Part shown: one piece after another, positions 35,995-48,879 of the stretch
Position numbering within the stretch: position 1 is the first letter of the stretch
Layout of the letters: each line of letters begins with the position of its first letter
Source: Komagataeibacter sp. FNDCR2
GTDB taxonomy: Bacteria > Pseudomonadota > Alphaproteobacteria > Acetobacterales > Acetobacteraceae
Direction of reading: 5' to 3'
DNA length: 64,000 nt
Assembly (NCBI RefSeq): GCF_021295395.1
Contig: NZ_JAIWOU010000001.1
Location: 1,673,501 to 1,737,500 of the forward strand
Notes under the pieces: model-generated
What the model was told of the DNA's origin: nothing
Database searches by the model: none
Seen by the model: the letters and a program-made list of their open reading frames with translations, nothing else
Made by a program: the position numbers and the translations under genes

Positions 35995-37017
35995 TCAGAA
36001 ATCCATGTCCTGGCGCATGTTCATGAGCGGGCGCGCGCCATAATGCGAGATCACTTCGGACGCCGCGACACTGCCCAGCCGCCCGCATTCCGCCAGCGTC
36101 CGGTCCGATGTCCAGCCCGCCAGGAAGCCCGCGGCATAGGCGTCGCCCGCGCCGGTCGTATCCACGACCTCGGTGCGCACGCTGCCGATGACGATGCGCT
36201 GCTGGCCCTGAATGATCACGCTGCCGCGCTCGGAACGGGTCAGGACGGCGAAATGCGTCTCGGCGGAGACGCGGCGCGCGGCCTCGTCAAAATCATCGGT
36301 CTGGTACAGCGCGCAGATCTCGTCCTCATTGGCGAACAGGATATCGACATGCCCGCGCACAAGGTCATGGAACGCCGCGCGATGGCGGTCCACGCAGAAA
36401 CGGTCCGAAAGCGACAGCGCCACCTTGCGCCCCGCCTCATGCGCGATGCGCGCGGCGGTGCGGAAGGCTTCCTGCGCCGCCGGGGGGTCGAACAGGTAGC
36501 CTTCCATATAGATGATCTTGGATGCGCGCACGACATCGGCCAGCACATCTTCCGGCCCGAACCGGACGCATGCGCCCAGATAGGTGTTCATGGTGCGCTG
36601 GCCATCGGGCGTGACCAGGATGATGCAGCGCGCGGTGGGGTTATGCACGCTCTCGTCACCCTGCAACGGCGCGGAGGGGAAATACACCCCCGCGGCCTGC
36701 ATGTCCGCGCCAAAGGCCTGGCCCGGCGCATCATCCGCCACCTTGCCCAGATAGGCCACGCGCGCGCCCATGTTGGACGCCACCACGCAGGTATTGGCCG
36801 CCGAACCGCCGCCCATTTCCTTTTCACGCCGGATCTGGCCATACAGCGCCGTGGCGCGCGCGGCGTCGATCAGCGTCATGCTGCCCGGCGTCATGCCATT
36901 GCGCTGCGGGAAGGCAGCTTCCACCGGCGCCAGCACATCAACAATCGCGTTGCCGATGCCCAGCAGATCAAACCGGCATTCCGCCGCCCGCCCCGAATTT
37001 TCCATATTCTGTTCCAC
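35995..37017 (-). CDS. PfkB-family carbohydrate kinase, adenosine kinase-like
   Basis: 340 residues of the ribokinase/PfkB fold. The Gly-rich MGGGSAANTCVVASNMGARVAY stretch near the start and the C-terminal anion-hole motif DTTGAGDAYAAGFLAGW with the catalytic Asp are intact. The closest remembered relatives are bacterial adenosine kinases (purine salvage), judged from GNAIVDVLAPVEAAF and YLGACVRFGPEDV; ribokinase or another sugar or nucleoside substrate remains possible. The start could also be ATG at 37005, four codons in. It is transcribed alone, 197 bp upstream of typA on the same strand. Confidence 0.88.
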   Translation of the reverse strand: MEQNMENSGRAAECRFDLLGIGNAIVDVLAPVEAAFPQRNGMTPGSMTLIDAARATALYGQIRREKEMGGGSAANTCVVASNMGARVAYLGKVADDAPGQAFGADMQAAGVYFPSAPLQGDESVHNPTARCIILVTPDGQRTMNTYLGACVRFGPEDVLADVVRASKIIYMEGYLFDPPAAQEAFRTAARIAHEAGRKVALSLSDRFCVDRHRAAFHDLVRGHVDILFANEDEICALYQTDDFDEAARRVSAETHFAVLTRSERGSVIIQGQQRIVIGSVRTEVVDTTGAGDAYAAGFLAGWTSDRTLAECGRLGSVAASEVISHYGARPLMNMRQDMDF

Positions 37018-37300
37018 TACCCGTTATTGATCCGTCATGTACGCAGCCGTGACGTCCATTCGCCACGAAATAACCTCAAATATCGCGCATGATGTGTGCA
37101 TCGCTATCATTGGCGGTTAACCGGCGCAATGGGCGCGATGGATGATGTTTTCACGACACTTCCCCTTAACGCCCTTGTCGGCATGATCGGGGTGCGTATA
37201 ACCGATTATGGGGCAGCAGCCTGCAACCAGCCCGAAAGCGTAACCTCCATCCAGGCGGAACATTCCACGTTCCGGCGCAGCATAATCAAGCGGGGTAACA

Positions 37301-37897
37301 TTGTTTAGACGACGCAAGCCAGCCGAAGCCCAGCCACCCACCCCCACGCCATCCCCCGTACCGCAGCCGGGCCGTCCGGCAACAGCCGGTGGCGCTTCTT
37401 CCCCCTCCACACCCGCCAGTAAGGAAAATGCATCCATGGCCCGTCCGCCCTTTCCGTCCACGCCCACTCCCGCCCCGACCCCGGCAGGTGCGCGCCCCGG
37501 CGTGCCAGGCGCCCAGGCCGCCAAAAAGGAAACCGACCGCCGGACGCTGGTGGTGGGCCGTGGCATAAGCGTGCAGGGCACCATTCAGGACGCCGAGCGG
37601 CTGGTGGTGGAGGGAACGGTCGAATCCTCGCTCATCAACGCCTCCGAACTCCAGATCGCGCAGGGTGGCGTGTTCAAGGGCGAAGTCGAGGTCGAGGACG
37701 CGGAACTGGCGGGCACCATTGACGGTACGCTGACCGTGCGCGGCAGCCTGACCATCCGCGCCACCGGGCGGCTGCTGGGCAAGGCCAAGTGCCGCCGGCT
37801 CAAGGTGGAAGATGGCGGCCAGATAACCGGCCAGCTTGAAATGATCACGACACCGGACGCATCGGCCCCGGCCGCGCAGCCCGCCGCCGCCGAATAA
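37301..37897 (+). CDS. Bactofilin (polymer-forming cytoskeletal protein)
   Basis: 198 residues using a TTG start at 37301 (gggg 8 bases upstream). This start gives the N-terminus FRRRKPAEA, typical of bactofilins; the next ATG (37436) would remove the Pro-rich tail. The bactofilin beta-helix covers about residues 85-180, with repeated short strands such as VGRGISVQGTIQ, LVVEGTVESS, GVFKGEVEVEDAEL and GTIDGTLTVRG. Unstructured Pro/Ala-rich tails flank it, as usual. Bactofilins polymerise without nucleotide and position cell-envelope enzymes. No M23 peptidase partner gene is adjacent. Confidence 0.92.
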   Translation: MFRRRKPAEAQPPTPTPSPVPQPGRPATAGGASSPSTPASKENASMARPPFPSTPTPAPTPAGARPGVPGAQAAKKETDRRTLVVGRGISVQGTIQDAERLVVEGTVESSLINASELQIAQGGVFKGEVEVEDAELAGTIDGTLTVRGSLTIRATGRLLGKAKCRRLKVEDGGQITGQLEMITTPDASAPAAQPAAAE

Positions 37898-37933
37898 CAG
37901 GCCGCCTGATCCGCCCATACTGCGGGCGGATAC

Positions 37934-37970
37934 AAAAAACGCCAGTGGCCGCAATGCCCTGGCGTTTTTT
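37934..37970. terminator. Bidirectional intrinsic terminator
   Basis: aaaaaacgccag and ctggcgtttttt pair around a 13-base loop, ending the bactofilin gene (plus) and the convergent gcrA gene (minus). Confidence 0.92.
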
Positions 37971-38003
37971 ATGGCGTTCCGTCCAGATGGCGGGAAGGAT
38001 TGT

Positions 38004-38648
38004 TCAGGCCACGTTATCGCGCCGGTCGCGCAGCTTGACATAGGCAAGCTGGGCATGTTCGGCGCAGTACGGCTTGCCCGGCAGCGGTGTCGCCCCACAG
38101 AAGTGAAAACCCGGCGTGCCGGGATCGCCCAGCGGCCAGCAGCACGACTGGCTGCTGCGGCGGCGCGGTTCGCTGACCGGGCGCAGCGCCGCACGCGTGG
38201 CGCGCGGCTGGGCACGGGTTGCGCGGGGCGCGGGTTCCGGCGCGGCGGCGGCGGCGGCAGGTTCAGCGGGCTCCGCCTTCGCCCCGGTCACGGCGGCTGC
38301 GGGCGCGGCAGGGGAAGGAGGGGAATCGTTGCCCTGCGGTGCGGCGGCTGGGGGGGGAGCGACTGCCGCGACAGGCGCTGCCTCCACCGGCGGCGGATCG
38401 GATACGACAGGGGCCGTCCCTTCCGACTTGACGACAGGAGCGACCTGCGCCGCCGCTTCGGCAGGTGGGGCGGTCTTGGCGGCACGGCGGATGGGCGACG
38501 GGCGGGGCTTGAGGCCCAGACGGTGCGCCTTGCCGACCACCGCGTTCTTGGTGACGGATAGCTGACGCCCGATTTCGGCGGTCGACAAGCCCTGCTGCCA
38601 CAGATCACGCAGGCGCGCGATCGTCTCCTCGGTCCATTCCATCGCCAT
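38004..38648 (-). CDS. gcrA: GcrA-family cell cycle regulator
   Basis: 214 residues. The N-terminal helix-turn-helix (MEWTEETIARLRDLW, TAEIGRQLSVTKNAVVGKAH) is the GcrA signature. A long Ala/Pro-rich linker (about 55-160) separates it from a conserved C-terminal patch with Cys and His residues (CCWPLGDPGTPGFHFCG, KPYCAEHAQLAYV) that contacts sigma-70 region 2 in Caulobacter. GcrA activates genes carrying GANTC sites methylated by CcrM. One gaatc (GANTC) lies at 38721-38725 in its own upstream region, but a 5-base motif is expected often by chance. Confidence 0.94.
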   Translation of the reverse strand: MAMEWTEETIARLRDLWQQGLSTAEIGRQLSVTKNAVVGKAHRLGLKPRPSPIRRAAKTAPPAEAAAQVAPVVKSEGTAPVVSDPPPVEAAPVAAVAPPPAAAPQGNDSPPSPAAPAAAVTGAKAEPAEPAAAAAAPEPAPRATRAQPRATRAALRPVSEPRRRSSQSCCWPLGDPGTPGFHFCGATPLPGKPYCAEHAQLAYVKLRDRRDNVA

Positions 38649-38791
38649 CGTCCTGCACTCCCTACGCGGAATGGAGCGAAACTAGGCGTATCCGGTGTCC
38701 GGCTCAACCGCCAAGGTACAGAATCTTGTGGACAGTTCTGCGCATAACCTGTTCGCAACCCCGGTAAAACCGTACCGGAACAGTAAACGGC

Positions 38792-39979
38792 TCAGTCGTG
38801 GATCAGTTTTATCTTGCCCCCTTCAACCCCCATTATCAGCCTGCCCGCCTTGAGCTCCCGCGCCAGCTTGCCAAATACCGTGTTGCGCCAGCCATGAAAG
38901 GCGGGAATATCCGCCGTATCATCAAGGGCGAAACGGTCGAGGTCATCGGATGAGGCGACCAGTTTGGGCGCGACGCGATGCGTCTCGCAACAGGTCGCAA
39001 GCAGGACCTTGAGCAGCGCGATCAGCGCGGGGGATGGACGCTGCGCTTCCTTGCCGCGGCCCTTGGGCATGCGGGGCAGGTCCGCTTCCGGCTCCTCCAT
39101 GGCCCTGGCCACGGTTTCCAGCAGGGACTGGCCGCTGCGCCCTTCGGCAAACCCGCGTGAGACGCCACGCACCCGGGCCAGGGCCTCGGTCGTGACGGGG
39201 GCGGTCGCCGCGATTTCCATAAGGCTCTCGTCCTTGAGCAGGCGCTGGCGCGGCACGTTGACACGCTGGGCCTCCCCTTCCCGCCACGCCGTCACGGCGC
39301 GCAGGATACCCAGCATGCGCCGATTGTTCGTGCGCGGCCGCATCTTTTCCCACAGGGTCAGCGGATCGGGGCGGAAAGTGGCCGGATTGTTCAGGATATC
39401 CAGTTCGGCCGCAACCCAGTCCAGACGGCCTTCGGCCTCAAGCTGCTGCAACAGCTTATCATAGACAAGACGCAGATACGTGACATCCGCCGCCGCGTAC
39501 CCGATCTGCGCGGGGGACAGCGGGCGCGCCGACCAGTCGGAAAAACGGTGCGACTTGTCGATCTGCACCCCAAGCAGGGACGAGACGAGGTTGTCATACC
39601 CGACCTGGTCCCCATACCCCGCCACCATGGCCGCGACCTGCGTATCGAACAGGGCGGCGGGCAGGCGGTCGAACAGGTGCAGGAAAATTTCCAGATCCTG
39701 CCGCGCCGCATGGAATACCTTGGTGACGGCGGCATCATCCAGCAACGCGCCCAGAGCCGACAGGTCAATGCCGGGGGCGGTCGTATCAATCACCACGACC
39801 TCGTTTTCCCCGGCCAGCTGCACAAGGCACAGTTCTGGCCAGTACGTACGCTCGCGCACGAATTCGGTGTCGATTGTCACAAACGGCTCATGCCGCAGTC
39901 GCGCGGTTACAGCCTCTAGCTCCGCCGTGGTGGTCACCAGGGCGGGAGCAGGAAATTCAGGTCGGGATACACGTGCCAT
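38792..39979 (-). CDS. rnd: Ribonuclease D
   Basis: 395 residues. The DEDD exonuclease domain (about 1-180) starts with [19 protein letters not shown], and the later [11 protein letters not shown] and [15 protein letters not shown] carry the remaining acidic residues and the Tyr of the DEDDy type. An HRDC domain (about 210-290) and a C-terminal extension follow. The enzyme trims 3' ends of tRNA precursors and other stable RNA. It is divergent from queF over 137 bp and sits 143 bp upstream of gcrA. Confidence 0.94.
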   Translation of the reverse strand: MARVSRPEFPAPALVTTTAELEAVTARLRHEPFVTIDTEFVRERTYWPELCLVQLAGENEVVVIDTTAPGIDLSALGALLDDAAVTKVFHAARQDLEIFLHLFDRLPAALFDTQVAAMVAGYGDQVGYDNLVSSLLGVQIDKSHRFSDWSARPLSPAQIGYAAADVTYLRLVYDKLLQQLEAEGRLDWVAAELDILNNPATFRPDPLTLWEKMRPRTNNRRMLGILRAVTAWREGEAQRVNVPRQRLLKDESLMEIAATAPVTTEALARVRGVSRGFAEGRSGQSLLETVARAMEEPEADLPRMPKGRGKEAQRPSPALIALLKVLLATCCETHRVAPKLVASSDDLDRFALDDTADIPAFHGWRNTVFGKLARELKAGRLIMGVEGGKIKLIHD

Positions 39980-40116
39980 GCCATGCAGTTATCATGCCTG
40001 CCCCCGGGTGTGAAAGCGGCGAAAACCGCATGCCGGTCCCCTGCATTTCCATTGACGCTGGCGCGACCCTTACGGCATCAGCACACATCCCTTTTTCATT
40101 CCTGACGGACGCGCCC

Positions 40117-40596
40117 ATGAACACCCGCCCCCCAGCCGATGATGGCAGCCAGTTCCTGACCCAGCTTGGCCAGAACACCGCCCAGCCCGCCCGCCCTGAA
40201 GACGCCCGGCTGGAGCGCGTGCCCGCCCCCGAGCGCGGGCGGCATTATGTCGTGCGCTTCACCGCGCCCGAATTCACATCGCTCTGTCCCGTGACCGGCC
40301 AGCCGGACTTCGCCCATATCGTCATCGACTACATTCCCGATGAATGGATCGTGGAGAGCAAGTCGCTCAAGCTGTTCCTGACCAGTTTCCGCAACCATGG
40401 CGCCTTCCACGAAAAATGTTCCGTGCAGATCGCCACCACGCTGGTCGACCTGCTGGGTCCGGTCTGGCTGCGGATCGGGGCTTACTGGTACCCCCGCGGC
40501 GGCATGCCGATCGACGTTTTCTGGCAGACCGGCGCCCCGCCGGAAGGCGTATGGATACCGGCACAGGACGTGCCCGGCTACCGGGGCCGTGGCTGA
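40117..40596 (+). CDS. queF: NADPH-dependent 7-cyano-7-deazaguanine reductase
   Basis: 159 residues from ATG at 40117, the size of the short unimodular QueF. The thioimide-forming Cys lies in [15 protein letters not shown], and the QueF motif is [20 protein letters not shown]. It reduces preQ0 to preQ1, the last free-base step of queuosine tRNA modification. Longer upstream frames exist but have no similarity. The rest of the queuosine pathway is not in the window, and no preQ1 riboswitch is visible upstream. Confidence 0.95.
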   Translation: MNTRPPADDGSQFLTQLGQNTAQPARPEDARLERVPAPERGRHYVVRFTAPEFTSLCPVTGQPDFAHIVIDYIPDEWIVESKSLKLFLTSFRNHGAFHEKCSVQIATTLVDLLGPVWLRIGAYWYPRGGMPIDVFWQTGAPPEGVWIPAQDVPGYRGRG

Positions 40597-40607
40597 AGGG
40601 TAAAACA

Positions 40608-40637
40608 GAAAAAGCGCCCCGGTCAGGGCGCCTTTTC
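40608..40637 (+). terminator. Intrinsic terminator after queF
   Basis: gaaaaagcgcccc pairs with gggcgcctttt (one mismatch) around a short loop; the T-run is short. It lies 12 bp past the queF stop. Confidence 0.75.
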
Positions 40638-40656
40638 CAAAAACCTTCAGGGAACA

Positions 40657-40678
40657 CCGCCTTTTTGGAAAAAGGCGG
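40657..40678. repeat. Perfect 22-bp palindrome between queF and atpC
   Basis: ccgccttttt is followed by gg and its exact complement aaaaaggcgg. It lies 25 bp before the atpC end and could terminate the F1 operon from the minus strand, or be one copy of a dispersed palindromic element. I have an impression that similar sequences are frequent between genes in acetic acid bacteria, but that is memory and needs a genome search. Confidence 0.6.
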
Positions 40679-40703
40679 CGCCCGGAAACGTTGGTATTTA
40701 AAC

Positions 40704-41129
40704 CTAGAGGGACATGGCCGGGACAGCCGACTGCGCGGCGTCGATCTCGGCGCGGGCCGAGAGGATCTTGTCCATAAGGATATCGAGCGCGGGCACGTTC
40801 ATCTTGTCCGCTTCCTCATAGGATTTTTCCAGCCCCGCCAGACGCGCTTCCGCCTCGTCAACCGACAGGTCGGCCACCCGTGTCGCCCGGTCGGCAAGGA
40901 GGGTGCAGTGGGTCGGTGCGATATCGGCAAACCCACCCGCCACGAAGAAGCGATGCGTCACCACACCGCCTTCGTAGACATCAACCACGCCACCGCGCAG
41001 TGTCAGCATAAGCGGTGCATGATCGGGCATGGCCGCGATGTCACCTTCCGATCCCGGCATGACGACCATATCGGCGTCATGCGCGAACAGCACCTTCTCC
41101 GGACTGACAATCTTGACCTTAATGGACAT
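40704..41129 (-). CDS. atpC: F1 ATP synthase epsilon subunit
   Basis: 141 residues. The N-terminal beta-sandwich starts MSIKVKIVSPEKVLFAHDADMVVMPGSEGDIA, a standard epsilon opening, and the rest is the two-helix C-terminal domain (VDEAEARLAGLEKSYEEAD). It links gamma to the c-ring and can inhibit ATP hydrolysis. It is the last gene of the five-gene F1 operon, 29 bp after atpD. Confidence 0.96.
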   Translation of the reverse strand: MSIKVKIVSPEKVLFAHDADMVVMPGSEGDIAAMPDHAPLMLTLRGGVVDVYEGGVVTHRFFVAGGFADIAPTHCTLLADRATRVADLSVDEAEARLAGLEKSYEEADKMNVPALDILMDKILSARAEIDAAQSAVPAMSL

Positions 41130-41158
41130 GGTCTATCTTCCTTGCGTCAGGGGTCGGG

Positions 41159-43548
<2,390 letters not shown>

Positions 43549-43564
43549 GGTTGCCCGATCTTCC

Positions 43565-45102
<1,538 letters not shown>

Positions 45103-45106
<4 letters not shown>

Positions 45107-45684
45107 GCGGCTCCCTTCATGGCATGGTGCAGGCGGGTAAGGCGGGATCTGAGGCTGGTGTCATACAGGCGGGCGCCAACGCGCACGACCAGACCGCCCA
45201 GCAGCTCCGCGTCAACACGCTCCTGGATATTGACTTTGGAATAGCCGGCCTCGGCAAGGCGGCTGCGAAGCTGGACACGCTGCAGGTCGGTCAGGGCATG
45301 GGCGGACACGACGTCGGCCACCACTTCCCCGCGCCTTCCGGCAGCGATAGCCGCCAGCGCGGCAAGAATGTCACGCAGGCGCGGGAGGCGGCGGTTGTTC
45401 GCCACCACGCCAACAAAATCACGCATAAGGGAATTGAAACCTTCGGCGGCCAGGACGGCGTCCATCGCGCGGGCGCTTGCGCGGATGTCCAGCGTCCGGT
45501 CCGTCAGCACGGTACGCAGGTCAGCATTGCCGTCGATCAGTTCGACAAGGCGGGAAGCCTGCTCCAGAACGGGGTCAAGCTCCCGGCGTTCAGCCGCAAG
45601 CTCATAAAGCGCCGTCGCATAACGACCGGGAAGGCCATTGGCAATGGAGGCGATCGGTATTGAGGTCGTTCCACCCGAATCCAC
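45103..45684 (-). CDS. atpH: F1 ATP synthase delta subunit
   Basis: 193 residues from GTG at 45684, with GCGGA just upstream. A TTG start at 45717 would add 11 residues and has no convincing Shine-Dalgarno; both are possible. The sequence [20 protein letters not shown] is the delta/OSCP N-terminus, and the C-terminal [25 protein letters not shown] is the family signature. It is the first gene of atpHAGDC. The Fo genes (atpB, atpE, atpF) are not in this window, consistent with the split F1 and Fo operons of many Alphaproteobacteria. Confidence 0.95.
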
Positions 45685-46009
45685 TGTCCGCTTTTCCAAT
45701 CCAGAATCTTGATTCAAAACAACAAGCCGCCTGCCCGGAAACCCTGGGTTCCGTGCGCTGCTGGCGCGGCTCTAGCACGCAGCGTGGGCGCACGCAACAG
45801 ATCACGCGGGCCGCCACCCCCGCCCGGAGCGGTCGAAGCGTCCGTTTTCACGCATGCATGACCCACCCCCCGGCGGGCAGGTGGAAGCATACAGCCCCCC
45901 CGGCATTTCGAAAACGGGTTAAAGCCCGGTTTTTGTTGCGTGTCGGCATTATAGCAGGACCGGAACGATACGGTTTATTGATATGCGTTATGCGCATATC
46001 AATAATGCA
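45685..46009. other. Intergenic region upstream of the F1 ATPase operon
   Basis: 325 bp between the end of the DHA2 transporter gene and atpH. It should contain the atpHAGDC promoter, for which no convincing -35/-10 pair was found. The side next to the transporter holds a large dyad at 45975-46005. No small gene is credible here. Confidence 0.6.
45975..46005. repeat. 31-bp perfect inverted repeat
   Basis: ttattgatatgcg and cgcatatcaataa are exact reverse complements (13 bp) around a 5-base centre. The site starts 4 bp past the transporter stop. It lacks a T-run on either strand, so it is a poor intrinsic terminator; its symmetry and AT/GC pattern suit a dimeric DNA-binding protein or an RNA hairpin at the mRNA 3' end. 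Confidence 0.8.
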
Positions 46010-47440
46010 TCAGTTTGGATCAAGCAGGGCCGCAACCGCCCGCGCGCTACGCCGGGCATGGACTCCGGTCGAGACGAAGCCGAGAACCGCGATCGCCATC
46101 GCCGCCACGATCATGCTCCACCACACCGCATGGGTCGCCTGCGGGAAACCGGCCCACTGCACCACGCCCGCATGGATGCTAGTGGCCGTCAGCGCGCCGC
46201 CCAGCGCGATCCCGAGCAGCGCGCCCACCTGGCGGCTGGCGGAGGCGATCGCCGCGGCGACACCGGCCTGCGCACGCGGCATGCCCGCGATGGCCGAATT
46301 GGTGATGGGCGCGTTGCACAGGCCAAACCCGCACCCGCACAGCCCATAGGACACCAGCAGCAGGGGCAGCGGGGTGGCGATGTCCAGCCCGGTCAGCAGC
46401 ACGGCGCTCAGCCCGAATCCGACCGCCGAGAGCAGCAGCGGCAGCCGCGCGCCATACCGCCCGGTCAGCCGCCCCGAAACGGGGGCGCACAGCATGCTGC
46501 CAAAGGCGAAGGGCAGCGTGCACAATCCGGCCTGCAACGCGGGCAGGCCCCGCACATCCTGCAGATAGAGCGTATTGAGAAACAAAAAGGCGCTGAAGAT
46601 GGCGAAGGCCAGGACGGCGGTCACGATCGCGCCGGAAAACGGCCAGGCACGGAAAAAACGCAGGTCGATCAGCGGGGCGGCCGCACGCTGCTCGACAATG
46701 ATGAACCCCGCGATGGACAGTAGCCCGAAGCCGAGAAACCCGGAAATGGTGGGCGAGGACCAGCCGTAATTATGCGCCTCGATCAGGCCGGAGGTAATCA
46801 TGGCCAGCGCCACGATGGCCAGAAGCTGGCCCGGCGCGTCAATGCTGCGCCCCTGCCCGCCGCTGGATTCGGGCACGAAGCGCAATGTCAGCGCGATGGC
46901 GATCAGCCCGATCGGCACATTGACCCAGAACACGGCCTGCCAACCCACCCAGTGCACCAGAATGCCGCCCACGACCGGCCCCAGCGCCAGCGCCACGCCC
47001 GAGGTCGCGCCCCATATACCGATCGCCTGCGCGCGGGCGCGCGGTTCGACATACACATTGGTCAGGATGGACAGGGCGACGGGATTGAGCATGGAGCCGC
47101 CGATTCCCTGCACCGCGCGGGCAAGGACCAGCATGTCCACGCTGCGCGCCAGCCCGCACAGGGCGGACCCGGCGCAGAACAGGGAAATGCCCAGCAGGAA
47201 CATCCGCCGCCGCCCGAAACGGTCCGCCAGCGAACCGACCAGCAGCATGAGGCTGGCCACCATCAGCGTATAGGCGTCCACCACCCATTGCAGGGTGGAA
47301 AAACTGCCGTGCATCTGGGCGCGGATGGACGGCAGGACGACGTTGACAACCGTCACGTCCATCATGACCAGCAGGAGACTGAGGCAGCACGTACCCAGCA
47401 CGATACGCGGATGAACGGAGGAAGGAGTGGCTGTTACCAT
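46010..47440 (-). CDS. DHA2-family (EmrB/QacA) drug:H+ antiporter
   Basis: 476 residues with about 14 hydrophobic spans. MFS motif A appears as GSLADRFGRRRMFLLG. The N-terminal motif VMMDVTVVNVVLPSI and the antiporter motif C-like GVALALGPVVGGILVHWVGW, followed by VFWVNVPIG, place it in the 14-span DHA2 group that exports hydrophobic drugs, dyes or metabolites. It has no adjacent EmrA-type adaptor or regulator gene. The substrate cannot be predicted. It lies on the same strand as the F1 operon but is separated by the dyad and about 290 bp. Confidence 0.92.
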   Translation of the reverse strand: MVTATPSSVHPRIVLGTCCLSLLLVMMDVTVVNVVLPSIRAQMHGSFSTLQWVVDAYTLMVASLMLLVGSLADRFGRRRMFLLGISLFCAGSALCGLARSVDMLVLARAVQGIGGSMLNPVALSILTNVYVEPRARAQAIGIWGATSGVALALGPVVGGILVHWVGWQAVFWVNVPIGLIAIALTLRFVPESSGGQGRSIDAPGQLLAIVALAMITSGLIEAHNYGWSSPTISGFLGFGLLSIAGFIIVEQRAAAPLIDLRFFRAWPFSGAIVTAVLAFAIFSAFLFLNTLYLQDVRGLPALQAGLCTLPFAFGSMLCAPVSGRLTGRYGARLPLLLSAVGFGLSAVLLTGLDIATPLPLLLVSYGLCGCGFGLCNAPITNSAIAGMPRAQAGVAAAIASASRQVGALLGIALGGALTATSIHAGVVQWAGFPQATHAVWWSMIVAAMAIAVLGFVSTGVHARRSARAVAALLDPN

Positions 47441-47535
47441 GCGAGATCGCCCCTGATCCTGCCAGACGGCCCCAGCATGCGGAGCGAATCCGGATTCCAG
47501 TTAAGTGCTGGAAAAGTTTTTGATGAAGGGCGATC

Positions 47536-47609
47536 TGGAGCGGGCGAAGGGAATCGAACCCTCCTCAGAAGCTTGGAAGGCTACTGCATTACCACTATGC
47601 TACGCCCGC
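47536..47609 (-). tRNA. tRNA-Gly (anticodon TCC)
   Basis: 74 nt with encoded CCA. The acceptor GCGGGCG pairs with CGCCCGC. The anticodon loop CTTCCAA gives anticodon TCC, and the T-loop GGTTCGATTCC is canonical. It reads GGA/GGG glycine codons. Confidence 0.97.
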
Positions 47610-47834
47610 TCATAAGGTTGCCAGACCTATACCGTTTCAGCCCCGCCCGTTGCAAGCCCATAAACCGTACCAGACGGTCAAACATGTAAAACTTGCATTT
47701 TTATGCCCTGCCCCCTTGACTTTGGGCGCGAGTCATACTTTTTTCCGCTTCCTGTGCCGGGTTCGCATGGAAGCCCCGAAACGGCGTGACGCTGCTTACG
47801 CCATAAGGTTTCGGGTATTCGCAGGCGGCTTTGC

Positions 47835-47911
47835 AGGGGTGTAGCTCAATTGGCTAGAGCGCCGGTCTCCAAAACCGGAGGTTGCGGGTTCGAGACCCTC
47901 CACCCCTGCCA
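47835..47911 (+). tRNA. tRNA-Trp (anticodon CCA)
   Basis: 77 nt with encoded CCA end. The acceptor AGGGGTG pairs with CACCCCT, the anticodon loop CTCCAAA gives CCA, and the T-loop GGGTTCGAGACCC is canonical. It lies 133 bp upstream of secE, the usual tRNA-Trp-secE-nusG order in bacteria, so co-transcription is likely. Confidence 0.98.
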
Positions 47912-48044
47912 TTCTCCGGTCGGGCATTCCCCTTCCGGCCTGGCACCCGATGGGTCGGGCCACAATGGTCCGCACCGGTTCTAAGGCCCCGCGCCGGCTG
48001 GATTTTCCGGTTGGTGCGCCGCGGCGTTGCAGGAAGGGTATTTC

Positions 48045-48239
48045 GTGTCGGTCGGTCCCGCGAAATTTGTTGAAGATGTCCGTGCAGAGGCCAGAAAGAT
48101 TACATGGCCAACGCGACGCGCCACCCTCATGACAACGGGTGCGGTGCTGGCCATGGCCGGTTTTGCCTCGATTTTCTTCTTCCTCGTCGACGAGGTGATC
48201 GGCCTTGGCGTGCGGAAACTCTTCGGACTGGGAGGCTGA
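48045..48239 (+). CDS. secE: Preprotein translocase subunit SecE
   Basis: 64 residues from a GTG start at 48045, preceded by a strong Shine-Dalgarno (aggaaggg, 5 bases upstream). The short cytoplasmic helix [20 protein letters not shown] is the SecE signature and is followed by a single membrane span ([20 protein letters not shown]). SecE clamps SecY in the SecYEG channel. nusG starts 8 bp after its stop. Confidence 0.95.
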   Translation: MSVGPAKFVEDVRAEARKITWPTRRATLMTTGAVLAMAGFASIFFFLVDEVIGLGVRKLFGLGG

Positions 48240-48247
48240 GTTCAGCC

Positions 48248-48778
48248 ATGGCCAAGCGGTGGTATGTCATCCACGTCTATTCGGGCTTCGAGAAAAAGAT
48301 AGCCCAGCACATCAAGGAACAGGCGGCCCAGAAGGGGCTGGCCGACCATTTCGGTGAAATCCTCGTTCCCTCGGAAGAGGTGACGGAAGTACGGCGTGGC
48401 CAGAAGGTCAATTCCGAGCGCAAGTTCTTTCCCGGCTACGTGCTGGTCAACATGGAACTGACGGACGAGGCGTGGCATCTCGTCAAGGATACGCCCAAGG
48501 TCACCGGCTTTCTGGGCACCAAGACCCGTCCTTCCCCCATCCCCAAGGTGGAAGCCGAACGGATCATGAAGCAGGCGCAGGAAGGTGTGGAACGGGTCCG
48601 TCCCTCCGTCACGTTCGAGGTGGGCGAGCAGATCCGTGTGGCCGACGGGCCATTCACCTCCTTCAACGGCACGATCGAGGAAGTGGACGAGGAACGCGGC
48701 CGCCTGAAGGTCAGCGTCTCCATCTTCGGCCGCTCCACCCCGGTCGATCTGGAATACAACCAGGTCGAGAAGGTCTGA
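48248..48778 (+). CDS. nusG: Transcription termination/antitermination factor NusG
   Basis: 176 residues. The NGN domain begins [20 protein letters not shown], and the C-terminal KOW domain carries [20 protein letters not shown]. It binds RNA polymerase, reduces pausing and links it to Rho or to the ribosome. It normally precedes rplK (ribosomal protein L11); here an intrinsic terminator follows after 20 bp and convergent pqi genes come next, so the L11 operon is elsewhere. Confidence 0.97.
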   Translation: MAKRWYVIHVYSGFEKKIAQHIKEQAAQKGLADHFGEILVPSEEVTEVRRGQKVNSERKFFPGYVLVNMELTDEAWHLVKDTPKVTGFLGTKTRPSPIPKVEAERIMKQAQEGVERVRPSVTFEVGEQIRVADGPFTSFNGTIEEVDEERGRLKVSVSIFGRSTPVDLEYNQVEKV

Positions 48779-48798
48779 TCCCTTCCGGCTTGCGACTT

Positions 48799-48824
48799 AA
48801 AGGCACCTTCGGGTGCCTTTTTTA
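48799..48824 (+). terminator. Intrinsic terminator after nusG
   Basis: aaaggcacc, a ttcg tetraloop, ggtgccttt and a T-run: a compact strong terminator ending the tRNA-Trp-secE-nusG unit. Confidence 0.94.
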
Positions 48825-48879
48825 TTGCGGCCGCCACACATGGCGGGAAGGCTGCCGCCCCGCCCGCGTGCCCGCGTGT

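Noticed and set aside
38721-38725. GANTC site upstream of gcrA as evidence of CcrM control
   Set aside because: A single 5-base motif is expected by chance. It is mentioned only in the gcrA entry.
47700-47834. Possible promoter (ttgact ... catact) upstream of tRNA-Trp/secE
   Set aside because: The spacer is only about 12 bp and no better pair was found, so it is not listed as a promoter.
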